From a virus: a stretch of 21,222 nt of DNA. The position numbers and the translations under genes are program-made. Below are positions 12,598 to 21,057 of this stretch, one piece after another. The stretch is from IMG/VR virus record IMGVR_UViG_3300028735_000040, positions 1 to 21,222 of that record. The stretch is one strand, 5' to 3'. The notes beneath the pieces were generated by a model that did no database searches, was not told where the DNA came from, and saw only the letters and a program-made list of their open reading frames with translations. Numbering within the stretch: the first letter of the stretch is position 1; each line of letters opens with the position of its first letter.

Positions 12598-13109
12598 GCC
12601 ACCTCAACCCCCATCACCTGCGCAAGTTCAGGAAGCAGAGCCTCCGGCGCGCTTTGCAGCCCGCGCGCGCCCCTGTCATGCAAGAACTCTTGCATGATCG
12701 GGATCAGGTGCGGATTGGCGACAAGAGCCGCCTTGAGCCGGACCCGCAGATCGGCCGCCGGGATGGTGGCCGGGGCCGGGGCCGCCGGGGCCGCCGGGGC
12801 CGCCGGGGCCGCCGGGGCCGCCGGGGCCGCCGGGGGCGGCGGGGGCGGCGGGGGCGGCGGGGGCGGCGGGGGCGGCGGGGGCGGCGGGGGTGCCGCCGGG
12901 GCCGGGCGGCTGGAAGCCCCATGCCCAAGCAGGACCTCCTTTGCCAGCCGCCGCACAAGCATCGCCTGCGCGTCGGCGATGGCTTCCTCCGGGGTCTGCC
13001 CCGCCGGAACGGGACCGGCCACCTCGGCCGTCCCTTCAACGTGCTGGTAGTCTCCGAGATTGTAGCGCCGCGTAACACTGGCGCGGAACGTCACGATGGG
13101 TTCGCTCAT
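12594..13109 (-). CDS. Protein with 20 consecutive prolines linking two small domains
   Basis: A 171-aa protein. Residues 6-60 (VTFRASVTRRYNLGDYQHVE and a helical tail) resemble small phage proteins with an RYNLGxYxHVE core. Residues 74-93 are 20 prolines without interruption, followed by six AAP triplets and APATIP. The C-terminal 50 residues are helical (LRVRLKAALVANPHLIPIMQ and more). The strong ribosome site AAGGAGG precedes ATG 13109. Such a proline run would normally stall ribosomes without EF-P and should form a stiff polyproline II rod. Genes for DUF2800 and SNF2-type helicase flank it; function unknown. Confidence 0.85.
   Translation of the reverse strand: MSEPIVTFRASVTRRYNLGDYQHVEGTAEVAGPVPAGQTPEEAIADAQAMLVRRLAKEVLLGHGASSRPAPAAPPPPPPPPPPPPPPPPPPPPAAPAAPAAPAAPAAPAAPAPATIPAADLRVRLKAALVANPHLIPIMQEFLHDRGARGLQSAPEALLPELAQVMGVEVA
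12778..12898. repeat. 9-bp G-rich tandem repeat with G-quadruplex potential
   Basis: The plus strand carries GGGGCCGCC repeated from about 12778 to 12831, then GGGGGCGGC repeated so that seven G5 runs start every 9 bases at 12832, 12841, 12850, 12859, 12868, 12877 and 12886. Loops of 4 bases between five-G runs fit the standard quadruplex pattern. On the minus strand this encodes the polyproline and AAP stretch of the gene at 12594-13109. Replication slippage would be expected to vary its length. Confidence 0.9.
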
Positions 13110-13145
13110 GGTGTTCGGGCCTCCTTTCCGCCCGCGTGTGAGGTT

Positions 13146-14804
13146 CTATCGAATGAACCCGGCGCTGTCAAGCGCGCAGTGTGCCACCCGCGCTTTTTCC
13201 ACCGCCCGGCGGATGATGCGGGCGGAGATGCTCCCTTCGGCCACCAGGAACCGGGCCAGCACCGGGTTCACCTGCCCCACCCGGTGCAAGCGGTCAATCG
13301 CCTGTTCGTTCTCGGCCGGAACCCAGGACGGTTCCAGGATGACCAGGGAGCACGCCGCCCGCTGCAAGCCGTCAATCCCGGTCCCGGCGGCCTGGATGTT
13401 CCCGATGAACAGGCGGCACTCCGGGTTTTCCACGAAAGCCTTGACGGCCGCCTCGCGCTGCGACGCGCTATGCTGGCCGATGACGATCTCAGGCTTGTGG
13501 TGCGCGAACATGTCCGCCAGTTTCGCCACCACGTCGAGATGCCAGCAGAATACCACGATCTTGCCGTCGGATTCGATCATGTCCTCGATCACGTCCCGCG
13601 CGGCCTCGGCCATCTCCAAGCCCATCTCGCGCCGGATCGCGGCAACGGCGGTCTGTTGCTCGAAGGTCAGGGTGTCGAGATGGTCAACATCAATGTCCAA
13701 AAGGCGCTCTTGTTGCACAAGGACCTCAAGTTGACGGCTGCCCACATCCAGCACGTCGTAGATTTTCGCGGGCATCTGTGGCGCGGCGGCGGTCTTGTCC
13801 CGCCGGACCATGAAGCCGCAACGCAACCGGGCCTGCAACTCTTCCAGCCGCGCCACGCTCTCGGAGCGAGCAAAAGCAACCGTGCCGTCTTTCTTCGTGA
13901 CCTGAACGATCTCATACTTGTTGAACGCTTCCTTGAACGCATCGAATGACATGAAATCTATGCTCTCCCAATCCAGCGCCCGCGCCAGCCCGTAGATTTC
14001 CAGCGGCCGGTTGGGGAGCGGCGTGCCGGTCAAGGCGATCACCCGGCGCGCGCGGCCCAGGATGCCGGGGTGCCGCCCGGCCGCCCAGGACCCGAGAATG
14101 TGCTTGGTCCGGGCGGACGAATGGTTGCGCAGGTAGTGCGCCTCATCCAGGATCACCGCATCCCACTCCGCCGCCCCGAGGGCCGCGCTAACCGTAGGCT
14201 GCTTGGCGCGGTCGTAAGAGACGATCACCGTCCGCGCTGTCGGGTGAACGTGCGGCCCGCTGACGGTAGCCACGCCATTCGTGGCGCACATGCGCAGCGG
14301 CCGAAGCCACCGCATGGCGGCATTCCGCCACTGCCGGGTAATAGCGGCCGGGCATACCACCAAGATGCGCTGCGCCTCGGTTGCGTTGCACACCGCCAGC
14401 GCCTGAACCGTTTTCCCGAGGCCCATCGGATCGGCGATCAGCGCATGCGGGCGGCGCAGCGCATACCGCACCCCGGCCGCCTGGAACGGCATCAAGTGCT
14501 CCCCGTCCGGTAGCCATAGCGGATCGCCGGGGTCATCCAGGGCGAAGGAAGCGCGGTATTCCGCCAGCAACGGCTCAAGCCGCAGTTGCGCGCTTTCGTC
14601 GGCGAACTCCGCCCAGGGCAGCGCGGCGAACGGCAGATACCCAGGCTTGCCGTGCGCCGCCGTAACCCATTCCAATCCGCCGCGTTGGACCTGTAGCCAA
14701 CAGCGCGCCAAACTCGGCAGGTCCTGCCGCTTGGCGGCTTCGGGGCTTAGCGTGAGACGGAAAGCGGCTTGATCGGCGTCAAACGTCAGGCTTGCCAGCG
14801 GCAC
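13146..14804 (-). CDS. SNF2/Rad54-type SF2 helicase
   Basis: A 552-aa protein. Motif I DPMGLGKT (125-132), motif II DEAH (220-223), motif III LTGTP (258-262), motif V QAAGTGIDGL and motif VI QAIDRLHRVGQ (starting near 501) match Snf2-family DNA translocases common in phages near replication genes. The first 100 residues are an accessory domain. It probably remodels DNA-protein complexes or aids recombination. GTG at 14804 is used, with weak GGGGG upstream; the holin-like gene ends at 14831, leaving little room for another start. The 3' end is followed after 36 bases by the polyproline gene. Confidence 0.92.
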   Translation of the reverse strand: MPLASLTFDADQAAFRLTLSPEAAKRQDLPSLARCWLQVQRGGLEWVTAAHGKPGYLPFAALPWAEFADESAQLRLEPLLAEYRASFALDDPGDPLWLPDGEHLMPFQAAGVRYALRRPHALIADPMGLGKTVQALAVCNATEAQRILVVCPAAITRQWRNAAMRWLRPLRMCATNGVATVSGPHVHPTARTVIVSYDRAKQPTVSAALGAAEWDAVILDEAHYLRNHSSARTKHILGSWAAGRHPGILGRARRVIALTGTPLPNRPLEIYGLARALDWESIDFMSFDAFKEAFNKYEIVQVTKKDGTVAFARSESVARLEELQARLRCGFMVRRDKTAAAPQMPAKIYDVLDVGSRQLEVLVQQERLLDIDVDHLDTLTFEQQTAVAAIRREMGLEMAEAARDVIEDMIESDGKIVVFCWHLDVVAKLADMFAHHKPEIVIGQHSASQREAAVKAFVENPECRLFIGNIQAAGTGIDGLQRAACSLVILEPSWVPAENEQAIDRLHRVGQVNPVLARFLVAEGSISARIIRRAVEKARVAHCALDSAGFIR

Positions 14805-14830
14805 AATCGGGGACCCCCAGGGCGGTTGCG

Positions 14831-15043
14831 TCAGGCACCCGATAGCATGTTTTTGAAGTAGGACGCAAGCGCCGAAACTACGGCCGCCACCGCCGCCGCG
14901 ACCCCCAACAGGTAGTGGCGGGTTCCTTCCAAGACGCGAAGGCGCTGTTCGTGATCGGCGGCCATGGGCGCGAGCCGATCCTCTATGGACCTCACGCGGG
15001 CGTGGATGTCCAACAGGATTTCGTCCTTCTTCTCGGGGGTCAT
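14831..15043 (-). CDS. XhlA/holin-like membrane protein
   Basis: A 70-aa protein. Residues 1-42 are charged and heptad-like (LLDIHARVRSIEDRLAPMAA then HEQRLRVLEG), followed by one transmembrane helix at 44-64 (LLGVAAAVAAVVSALASYF) and a short tail. This N-terminal coiled coil plus single C-terminal span is the layout of XhlA-type lysis proteins and some holins, which permeabilise the inner membrane. ATG 15043 overlaps the upstream stop by 4 bp. No endolysin is adjacent, so the lysis role is inferred from architecture and position after the tail fibre. Confidence 0.65.
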   Translation of the reverse strand: MTPEKKDEILLDIHARVRSIEDRLAPMAADHEQRLRVLEGTRHYLLGVAAAVAAVVSALASYFKNMLSGA

Positions 15044-15420
15044 GGCGTCAGAACCTCCCTGAACATCTGCGCGTCATCACCACGAAAACCGAGAAACTCG
15101 GCAACAGCCTTGGCAAGGCGGCTGCCTTTCTTCACAGCGTCGTCAAACTCCCAATCCAGCCAAGCGGCCTTGTCGGCTTCCTTGAGGAAGCGTTCCAACG
15201 CCTCCGGCTCGAAGCGGTTTCTCAGCGCCCAGGACAAAATGTCCTTCTTCGTGAGCGCCTCAACTCCCTCCGTGTCCGACTTGTAGGGGGCGATCTCGAC
15301 GCCCACCAGCCGGGGGTCGTCGAATCGCAGCGCCCATTGAACGCCGCTTCGATCTGTGGCGAGAACAAACTCGCCGGTGTGGGAACGGGCTTCTACCCGG
15401 ATAAAACCGTTTGTGTTCAT
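15040..15420 (-). CDS. Unknown small protein following the tail fibre
   Basis: A 126-aa protein, no family recognised. N-terminal half is beta-like (FIRVEARSHTGEFVLATD, RSGVQWALRFDD), C-terminal half helical and charged. ATG at 15420 has a good GGAGGGAGCCGTAAC ribosome site overlapping the fibre stop; the longer reading from 15450 enters the fibre gene. Its base composition is less GC-rich than the replication genes, as in the fibre tip next to it, which may mean the two were acquired together. A fibre-assembly or host-range accessory role is possible but unsupported by motifs. Confidence 0.75.
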   Translation of the reverse strand: MNTNGFIRVEARSHTGEFVLATDRSGVQWALRFDDPRLVGVEIAPYKSDTEGVEALTKKDILSWALRNRFEPEALERFLKEADKAAWLDWEFDDAVKKGSRLAKAVAEFLGFRGDDAQMFREVLTP

Positions 15421-15421
15421 G

Positions 15422-17218
15422 TTACGGCTCCCTCCGGAGACATATCGCATTGCCGATGTAGTTATACAGGTTCATAGGCCCGGCGGCTACCAACTTTTTC
15501 CCCAGAAACCGGAGACGCCAGCCGGTGTTAGGAACCGTGATCCCGTCAAACACCGCCGATCCCCCGCCTTGCCAGAAAAACGTAGTGAACAAAGAGGTCG
15601 TGATACTCCGCCCGTAGGCTATATCGTTCGCCTGAATCTCGTTCAGAGAGGCGTCAAGCAACTGAACTCTCAGTTGATAATCAATCTGCGTGCCAGCCGC
15701 ACCGGTCTGCCCGCCAGCATACCAAGCATTCACCAATATTCTGAAAACGTTGTCGGCGAGCATCATATCAAAGAAAACAGTGTAAGAGGTCGTAAGATCA
15801 AAAACCCCGCTCCACCCGTTTGAGTGAACAGAGGACAGGTTCGGGGGCGCGTTGGTCATGACGAACGCGCGCGTGGCCGCGTGGTTGGCAGCGGTTGGCG
15901 GCCCCGACAGCGTAAGCAGGCCGGTCATCGTGTCGCCTGCTTTCAGGACGTAGGGACCGGCGGCGATGGTGGAATCCACGTAGCCCTTGGTAGCCAAATG
16001 GTTCGCTGCGGTCGGGGAGGCCGACGGCCCCACGATGGGCAACGGGCTGTCGAAAGTGATCTGGCCGTTGGCGCGGGCCACCTGGAACGGCGTGTTGATG
16101 TAAGAACCGGTGTCAGAATAGCGGTCTAGCCGCAGATCAGAACCCGCGTTACCGCCGCTTTCCGTGGCCGAATTGGCATAGAATGCCCACCGGGGATTCG
16201 CGCCGGTCTGATACACAATGGCGCGGTTGGAGGGCGAGGCGCTGCGTAGAATGACCCGCGCATCCGTGGCGTTGATCTCAAGGTTGCCGGTCATCGTGTC
16301 GCCGGTCTTGGCGACTCGGGTGCCAACCTCGGTATCCACGTAGCCCTTGGTGGCGGCATGGTTCGTGGCCGTGGGGGCACCCGAGAGCGTGAGCAACCCG
16401 GTCATCGTGTCGCCAGTCTTGGCGACTCGGGTGCCAACCTCGGTATCCACATACGCCTTCGTGGCCGCATGATTCGCGGCCGTCGGCGCACCCGAGAGCG
16501 TAAGCAGGCCGGTCATCGTGTCGCCAGCCTTGGCAACCCGGGTGCCGACTTCCGTGTCAACATACCCCTTGGTGGCCGCATGCAGCGTGGCCGTAGGCGC
16601 TCCCGAAAGCGTGAGCAACCCGGTCATCGTGTCGCCCGCCTTGGCAACCGCGCCGATGCTCACAAGCCCCGCCGCCGCCGTGGTCTGCGACAGGAACGAA
16701 ACCGCCCAGGCCGGGGCGACAATCACAGTGTCCGCCAGCAGCGCGGCCTCCGGGTCGCCAGTCGTGGCGTTGAAGTAAAGCACCCGGCCCTTGCGGTTTT
16801 CCACCGCCGGAAGCGTGTTGGTCGAAAAGCCCGCATCACCAAGCGGCAGAATAATGGCGCGGTTCTGAACAACGTCGTTGATCTGCTGCAAACCCTTCAC
16901 GACCTCATCGAATCGCTTCTCAGTCACGACAGCCGGGAACGGCGCGTTGGTCTTGTAGATGTCCGGCTGTAGCAGATCAACAACCCGGAACAGGATGACC
17001 CTTCGGCCGTTGGGCGGGGCGGTGGTGAACGTCACCCCGCCGCCCCCGAAGGTGTAATCAGTCCCCAGGACTTGCAGCGTGAGCACGCCGGTCGTGGGGT
17101 TGAACAGGTAAACTTTCAGGTTCGTGGAAGTCGCGCCGTCAATAGGGGCGTAGGAAAAGAAAGTCGCCACGCCGTTAGCGGTATGGACAACCCGCGCGAC
17201 ATCCGAGGAAACCGCCAT
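15422..17218 (-). CDS. T7-type tail fibre with repeated shaft and distinct tip
   Basis: A 598-aa protein. Residues 1-130 match the T7 tail fibre N-terminal domain (virion attachment), including VVHTANGVATFFSYA and the RFDEVVKGLQQINDVVQNRA segment. Residues 191-311 are a shaft of 37-residue repeats with the core GDTMTGLLTLSG and AATKGYVD, three full copies and a partial one. A fifth copy lies near residues 436-460, after an inserted domain. The C-terminal part (about 465-598) has no repeats and is AT-richer in DNA, as for a replaceable receptor-binding tip. ATG 17218 follows AAGGAAAA, 6 bases after the ejection-protein stop. Host receptor unknown. Confidence 0.92.
   Translation of the reverse strand: MAVSSDVARVVHTANGVATFFSYAPIDGATSTNLKVYLFNPTTGVLTLQVLGTDYTFGGGGVTFTTAPPNGRRVILFRVVDLLQPDIYKTNAPFPAVVTEKRFDEVVKGLQQINDVVQNRAIILPLGDAGFSTNTLPAVENRKGRVLYFNATTGDPEAALLADTVIVAPAWAVSFLSQTTAAAGLVSIGAVAKAGDTMTGLLTLSGAPTATLHAATKGYVDTEVGTRVAKAGDTMTGLLTLSGAPTAANHAATKAYVDTEVGTRVAKTGDTMTGLLTLSGAPTATNHAATKGYVDTEVGTRVAKTGDTMTGNLEINATDARVILRSASPSNRAIVYQTGANPRWAFYANSATESGGNAGSDLRLDRYSDTGSYINTPFQVARANGQITFDSPLPIVGPSASPTAANHLATKGYVDSTIAAGPYVLKAGDTMTGLLTLSGPPTAANHAATRAFVMTNAPPNLSSVHSNGWSGVFDLTTSYTVFFDMMLADNVFRILVNAWYAGGQTGAAGTQIDYQLRVQLLDASLNEIQANDIAYGRSITTSLFTTFFWQGGGSAVFDGITVPNTGWRLRFLGKKLVAAGPMNLYNYIGNAICLRREP
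16286..16648 (-). repeat. 111-bp repeats coding the fibre shaft
   Basis: The block TCATCGTGTCGCC recurs at 16291, 16402, 16513 and 16624, exactly 111 bp apart, with a related copy at 15925 beyond the inserted domain. Each 111-bp unit encodes 37 residues ending in VDTEVGTR. Differences among copies are mostly silent, so the repeats are under protein-level selection or recently homogenised. Confidence 0.85.
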
Positions 17219-17224
17219 TTTTCC

Positions 17225-20200
17225 TTACTCCCTCAAAGCCTGCAAAGCCCGCGCGCCAGTCGTGTTCTGCCGTCCCCCGAGGCTGGCCTCTATCATATCA
17301 ACAGGGTGTCGCAAAAACAAGTTGGAACTCAGGATCGGCATCAGTCTCCGAACCGCCGTGATCTGCCGCTCGGCGACGTTATCGTATGGGCTGATAGCGT
17401 TGTAGGGCAGCCACATGGCATCGTTGAACAGGCGCAGCGTCCTGGCGGAAGGCCCGATCAGCCCCTCAAGCCGCTGCCGTTCCTGCCACCGCGTGTAGTC
17501 CTCCCCGGTCAGCAGCCGCTTGACGCCGCGCGCGCCGGTCAGCGCGGAGAAGGTCGCGTCCATCTCGGTCAGCCCGGAGACTAGACCACTCATGTCCAAG
17601 GAATCCAGAACCCACCCGGCCGCGTTGCGTTCCTTGACTTCGCCCCTGTTGTTCAGGTCGCGCAGCACCGTGGCAATCGCCCCGGAGACAAGAGCGGTCA
17701 TTCCGATAACAAACTGCTTCCCGGCCGGTAGCTGCATGAACGGGATCATCAGTTGGGGGACTGATGCGATAACGAAACGCTTGAACTGCAACAGCAACCC
17801 GGCGAATGCGTTCTGCGTCCACATCGGACTGTCGAGCGCGCCCGGCTGGATCAGCGCCTGCTGCGCGCCGGTGTGCAACAGTAACCGGTAAGCCTCGAAA
17901 GCATCCCGGTCCCGGCTGAACCACGCTTCCATGTTGGAATCGAAGAGCGGGCTGCCATAGTCCCTCGCGCCGGGGATTACATTCTTGTAATCCTCGATCT
18001 GCCGCCCGATCCGCTCCAACATCTCCGTGCCGATACCCGCCTTGGAGACGATCACCCGGAACTCATAACTCGGTTGCCGCCCGGCGCGCAGGTCCTCCAA
18101 GCCCCGGATCAACAGGTCGGATCGGAGCCAATCGTTCCAGAGAGGCATCAAAGTCAGCCTGGAAGCCGTGTTCCCGACGACCGTCACGCCTCGGGACACC
18201 GGCCCTTGATGTTCCGGCGGCGCGATTTCGTAGAGCGCCCGCTCACGGCCCAGATTGGCCCACTCCGTCGCCGTCGCAAGACGGGTGAGGTTTTCGTGGG
18301 GGATTTTTCGGAGCGTGCCTGTCACACCAGCCGCGAACGACTTGATGCTGTGCTTGACAAACGGCAGCAACCCATACGCCATTACGGAGCGCGTCGTGTC
18401 GCCGATCTGCGCGAACAGGCCGGAACCCATGTAGAGCGTGTAGTTATAGGTGGATAGCGTCCGGGCGGCCTCCCGCGCCTTCCGCTCTACGTTGCTCTTG
18501 GCCTGATTCCGGACGCCGCGCGCCTCGGCCATCAGGTCCTGGATAAGCGCAGTCTCCGCCTCGAACCTCCGGCGAAGCTCTTCTCGCGCCTTAGGGTTTT
18601 CGGTAGTTTCGAGAAGCCGCATGTAGTCATCGTTCAGCCGGGCAATGATGTCCTCGGACTTGACGGACCCGAACTTCTCCATCGCCGCGATTTCGCGGCT
18701 GATGACGGAAGTATAGGCTTCCACGTTCTCAACAAAACTCTGCTTGAAATACGGCTCGAACACCTGCGGGTTCAAGTCCACCTCGCGCGCTTTCAAACTG
18801 GAACGAAGGCCGTATTCCATCTGCAAGTGCGGGTCAGTCCCGGCCAGCAGCTTGGCGGTTATCTCCCGCGCGCGCTCGCGGATCAAATCGGGGCGGCCCG
18901 CTAGCCCCGGCTCTTCGCCGTCGCCGTAGGCCAACAGCCGATCCCGCTCGTAAGACGGTGGCCGCGTCGGGCGGCCCGTAATGGCGTCCGGGAGCGCCTT
19001 TCCGGTGAGCGTCCTTATCCGGTCGTTATTCGACGCCGCGAAGATCATGTAGTCGGTTTGAGCGCGCGAAAGATCAGCCTGCGCCTTCCGGTAGTCGGCG
19101 ATCAGAGCGCGGTCAACGTCAGTAACGGTTCCGGGCCGCTGCTTGCTCTCCCGGCCCGCCATTTCGTCAAGCCATTCCTGAATATCCCACCGGCCTTTGA
19201 GGCGAGCATGCGCCCTTATTTCCTCTTCGGCCTTGCTCAGATTTCGCCGCATCTCATAGACGCGACCCGAAAACTTTCGCAGCGACGCGCTAAGATTTTG
19301 AGCCTCTTCCCCTCCGATGGACGAAAGCGAATCAGAGATTTCGCGGAACACCACCCTTGAGTTTTCGCTTGCCTTGACGGCCGCGTCGTGCGCATCCACC
19401 CGCGCTTTCGCTGCCTCGGCCGCGTCGCCGATTTGCGTAACAAGCAGGTCCTCGAACTCAGTCGGCCGTTCGGCGATCTTGTGAACGTCAAGCTGTTTCG
19501 GGAAATACTCGGCATCCAGATCGCGGAGGGGGTTGCTCTTCGCGTCCTTTCCGTAGGTATCCCAAAGCCCCGACTGCCGGATGCGCTCAAGGAAGGGCTT
19601 CGAAACCTGTTTCTGCCATTCGCCGAATGCGCGGTCCAAAAGCCGGACCAAATCCGGGTTCTGAACCGGCGGGCCATAGAACCGATGCGGCTCTTGCCGA
19701 AACCGCGCCCACGTCGCGGCAAGCTCGTCGAAACTCTTTTGGTCCGGCACAAGCCCCGCCTGAACGGCCTCGGAGGAAATAAGGCGGAAGTCGTCAACGA
19801 ACTTGTGAAACTGCGACATCATCAGAGCGCGCCGGGCTTCGAAGTTTCCGCGTTCAGTGACGGCCAGCCCGGCCGCCATCTCATCCCGCGCCGCCGCGAT
19901 GAACTCATCCTCGGATAGGGTCAGCCCCCGCCGCTGCGCCTCGGCGTAGGCCCTCCTCAAGTCAGTGTCGGAAACCTGCCGCATCAGGGCGGCCGTCAGA
20001 ATGCCGGGGTCCCCGTAGGAATAGACGAACTCCCGCGCCGCCCGGAAGGGCGACGTTGCCAACTCCAAGCCGGGGAAGCGGAAAGCCCCGAACCGCGTCG
20101 CAAGTCGGGAGAGGGCGCGGCCAATCGGCCCCAGGTCCGGCTCAAGCAGCGCCTCGCGCAGCAGGTCGCGGACGATCCTGTTGTCATCCACCACCCGCGC

Positions 20201-21052
20201 CGCGCCAACCGATTCACCTTCTCGATCTGCCACCCGCTGCCCCGTCAGATCATCAGCAAGCCTACCGGGGGCCGTCTCGTTCAGCGCCCGGTTCATGGCT
20301 GCCCGCGCCTCATGCGAGGCAGCGGCGGCGGTTTCCTCGGGGATACCCTCGCGCACCATGGCGCGCACGGCCGGGTCAACATCCGGGGTCCGCTCACTTG
20401 GCATCAGCACCGCCGTTCGCCGCCGCAACAACGCGCCCATGCCAACCCCCGCCGCGCCGAAGGCCGACCCGAGCGCGGTGCCGAACGCCAAATCTACCAA
20501 GGTGTCGGACAGCCCCCGGAAGGGGTCAATGGCGCGGCTGAACGGCTCCATGACAGCAGCGGAGGCAAGGCCCACCGCCGCGCCCTCAACAACCCCGCGC
20601 GCCAATGCCGCCCCACGCACGGCCATCCCGATGCGCGCGGCCCACCCGAGCGGCACAAGGTTGATCGGGTCAACAACCCCGGCCAGAAACCCGGAAACCA
20701 AAGGGTGCAAGGGACCCGCGCCGATGGTCCGCTCAAGGTCCAATAACTCAGCGCGCCGTTGCCGGAGATACGCAAGTTCTTCGCTTGACCGCGCTTGCGA
20801 AAGAACACGCGCCACCTCGGGCTGTTCCAGTTCCTCGCCGGTCAGAAGGCTAACCGGGTCGAATCCTTCCTCCCGCGCGAAGTCCTGACCGGAGTCGCGC
20901 AAGAAAGACATCACGCCAGCAACAGAAGAACCGAGGCTGAAAGACGTGCCAAGTTGTTCAAAAAGCCCGACGTTCCGGCGGGCAGCGGCGTCCTCAACAA
21001 GAAACCGCGCATCCTCCGGCAAGGTCAGGTTGAAGGGGTTGTTATCCGGCAT
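17225..21052 (-). CDS. Large internal virion/ejection-type protein (1275 aa)
   Basis: A 1275-aa protein placed directly before a T7-type fibre, where podoviruses encode internal virion proteins. A Gly/Ala-rich hydrophobic zone at residues 112-210 (from GPLHPLVSGFLAGVVDPINL to VGMGALLRR) could insert into the membrane. A long charged helical region follows at about 550-700, with further helices through 830. No lysozyme or transglycosylase motif is obvious, unlike T7 gp16. ATG 21052 is preceded by GAGGAATAAGAGGA. The size, position and membrane-active segment support a DNA-ejection channel component; the exact homologue is not identified. Confidence 0.7.
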   Translation of the reverse strand: MPDNNPFNLTLPEDARFLVEDAAARRNVGLFEQLGTSFSLGSSVAGVMSFLRDSGQDFAREEGFDPVSLLTGEELEQPEVARVLSQARSSEELAYLRQRRAELLDLERTIGAGPLHPLVSGFLAGVVDPINLVPLGWAARIGMAVRGAALARGVVEGAAVGLASAAVMEPFSRAIDPFRGLSDTLVDLAFGTALGSAFGAAGVGMGALLRRRTAVLMPSERTPDVDPAVRAMVREGIPEETAAAASHEARAAMNRALNETAPGRLADDLTGQRVADREGESVGAARVVDDNRIVRDLLREALLEPDLGPIGRALSRLATRFGAFRFPGLELATSPFRAAREFVYSYGDPGILTAALMRQVSDTDLRRAYAEAQRRGLTLSEDEFIAAARDEMAAGLAVTERGNFEARRALMMSQFHKFVDDFRLISSEAVQAGLVPDQKSFDELAATWARFRQEPHRFYGPPVQNPDLVRLLDRAFGEWQKQVSKPFLERIRQSGLWDTYGKDAKSNPLRDLDAEYFPKQLDVHKIAERPTEFEDLLVTQIGDAAEAAKARVDAHDAAVKASENSRVVFREISDSLSSIGGEEAQNLSASLRKFSGRVYEMRRNLSKAEEEIRAHARLKGRWDIQEWLDEMAGRESKQRPGTVTDVDRALIADYRKAQADLSRAQTDYMIFAASNNDRIRTLTGKALPDAITGRPTRPPSYERDRLLAYGDGEEPGLAGRPDLIRERAREITAKLLAGTDPHLQMEYGLRSSLKAREVDLNPQVFEPYFKQSFVENVEAYTSVISREIAAMEKFGSVKSEDIIARLNDDYMRLLETTENPKAREELRRRFEAETALIQDLMAEARGVRNQAKSNVERKAREAARTLSTYNYTLYMGSGLFAQIGDTTRSVMAYGLLPFVKHSIKSFAAGVTGTLRKIPHENLTRLATATEWANLGRERALYEIAPPEHQGPVSRGVTVVGNTASRLTLMPLWNDWLRSDLLIRGLEDLRAGRQPSYEFRVIVSKAGIGTEMLERIGRQIEDYKNVIPGARDYGSPLFDSNMEAWFSRDRDAFEAYRLLLHTGAQQALIQPGALDSPMWTQNAFAGLLLQFKRFVIASVPQLMIPFMQLPAGKQFVIGMTALVSGAIATVLRDLNNRGEVKERNAAGWVLDSLDMSGLVSGLTEMDATFSALTGARGVKRLLTGEDYTRWQERQRLEGLIGPSARTLRLFNDAMWLPYNAISPYDNVAERQITAVRRLMPILSSNLFLRHPVDMIEASLGGRQNTTGARALQALRE

Positions 21053-21057
21053 TCCTC

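Noticed and set aside
11404-13050. 548-aa plus-strand frame
   Set aside because: Antisense to the DUF2800 and polyproline genes, which have clear motifs and coupled starts; its glycine run is the reverse reading of the proline tract.
15422-17218. Tail fibre as a collagen-like protein
   Set aside because: The repeats are 37-residue GDTMTG/ATKGYVD shaft units, not Gly-X-Y triplets.
17225-21052. Tail-associated lysozyme or endolysin domain inside the large protein
   Set aside because: No recognisable catalytic motif of lysozyme, transglycosylase or amidase was found by eye.
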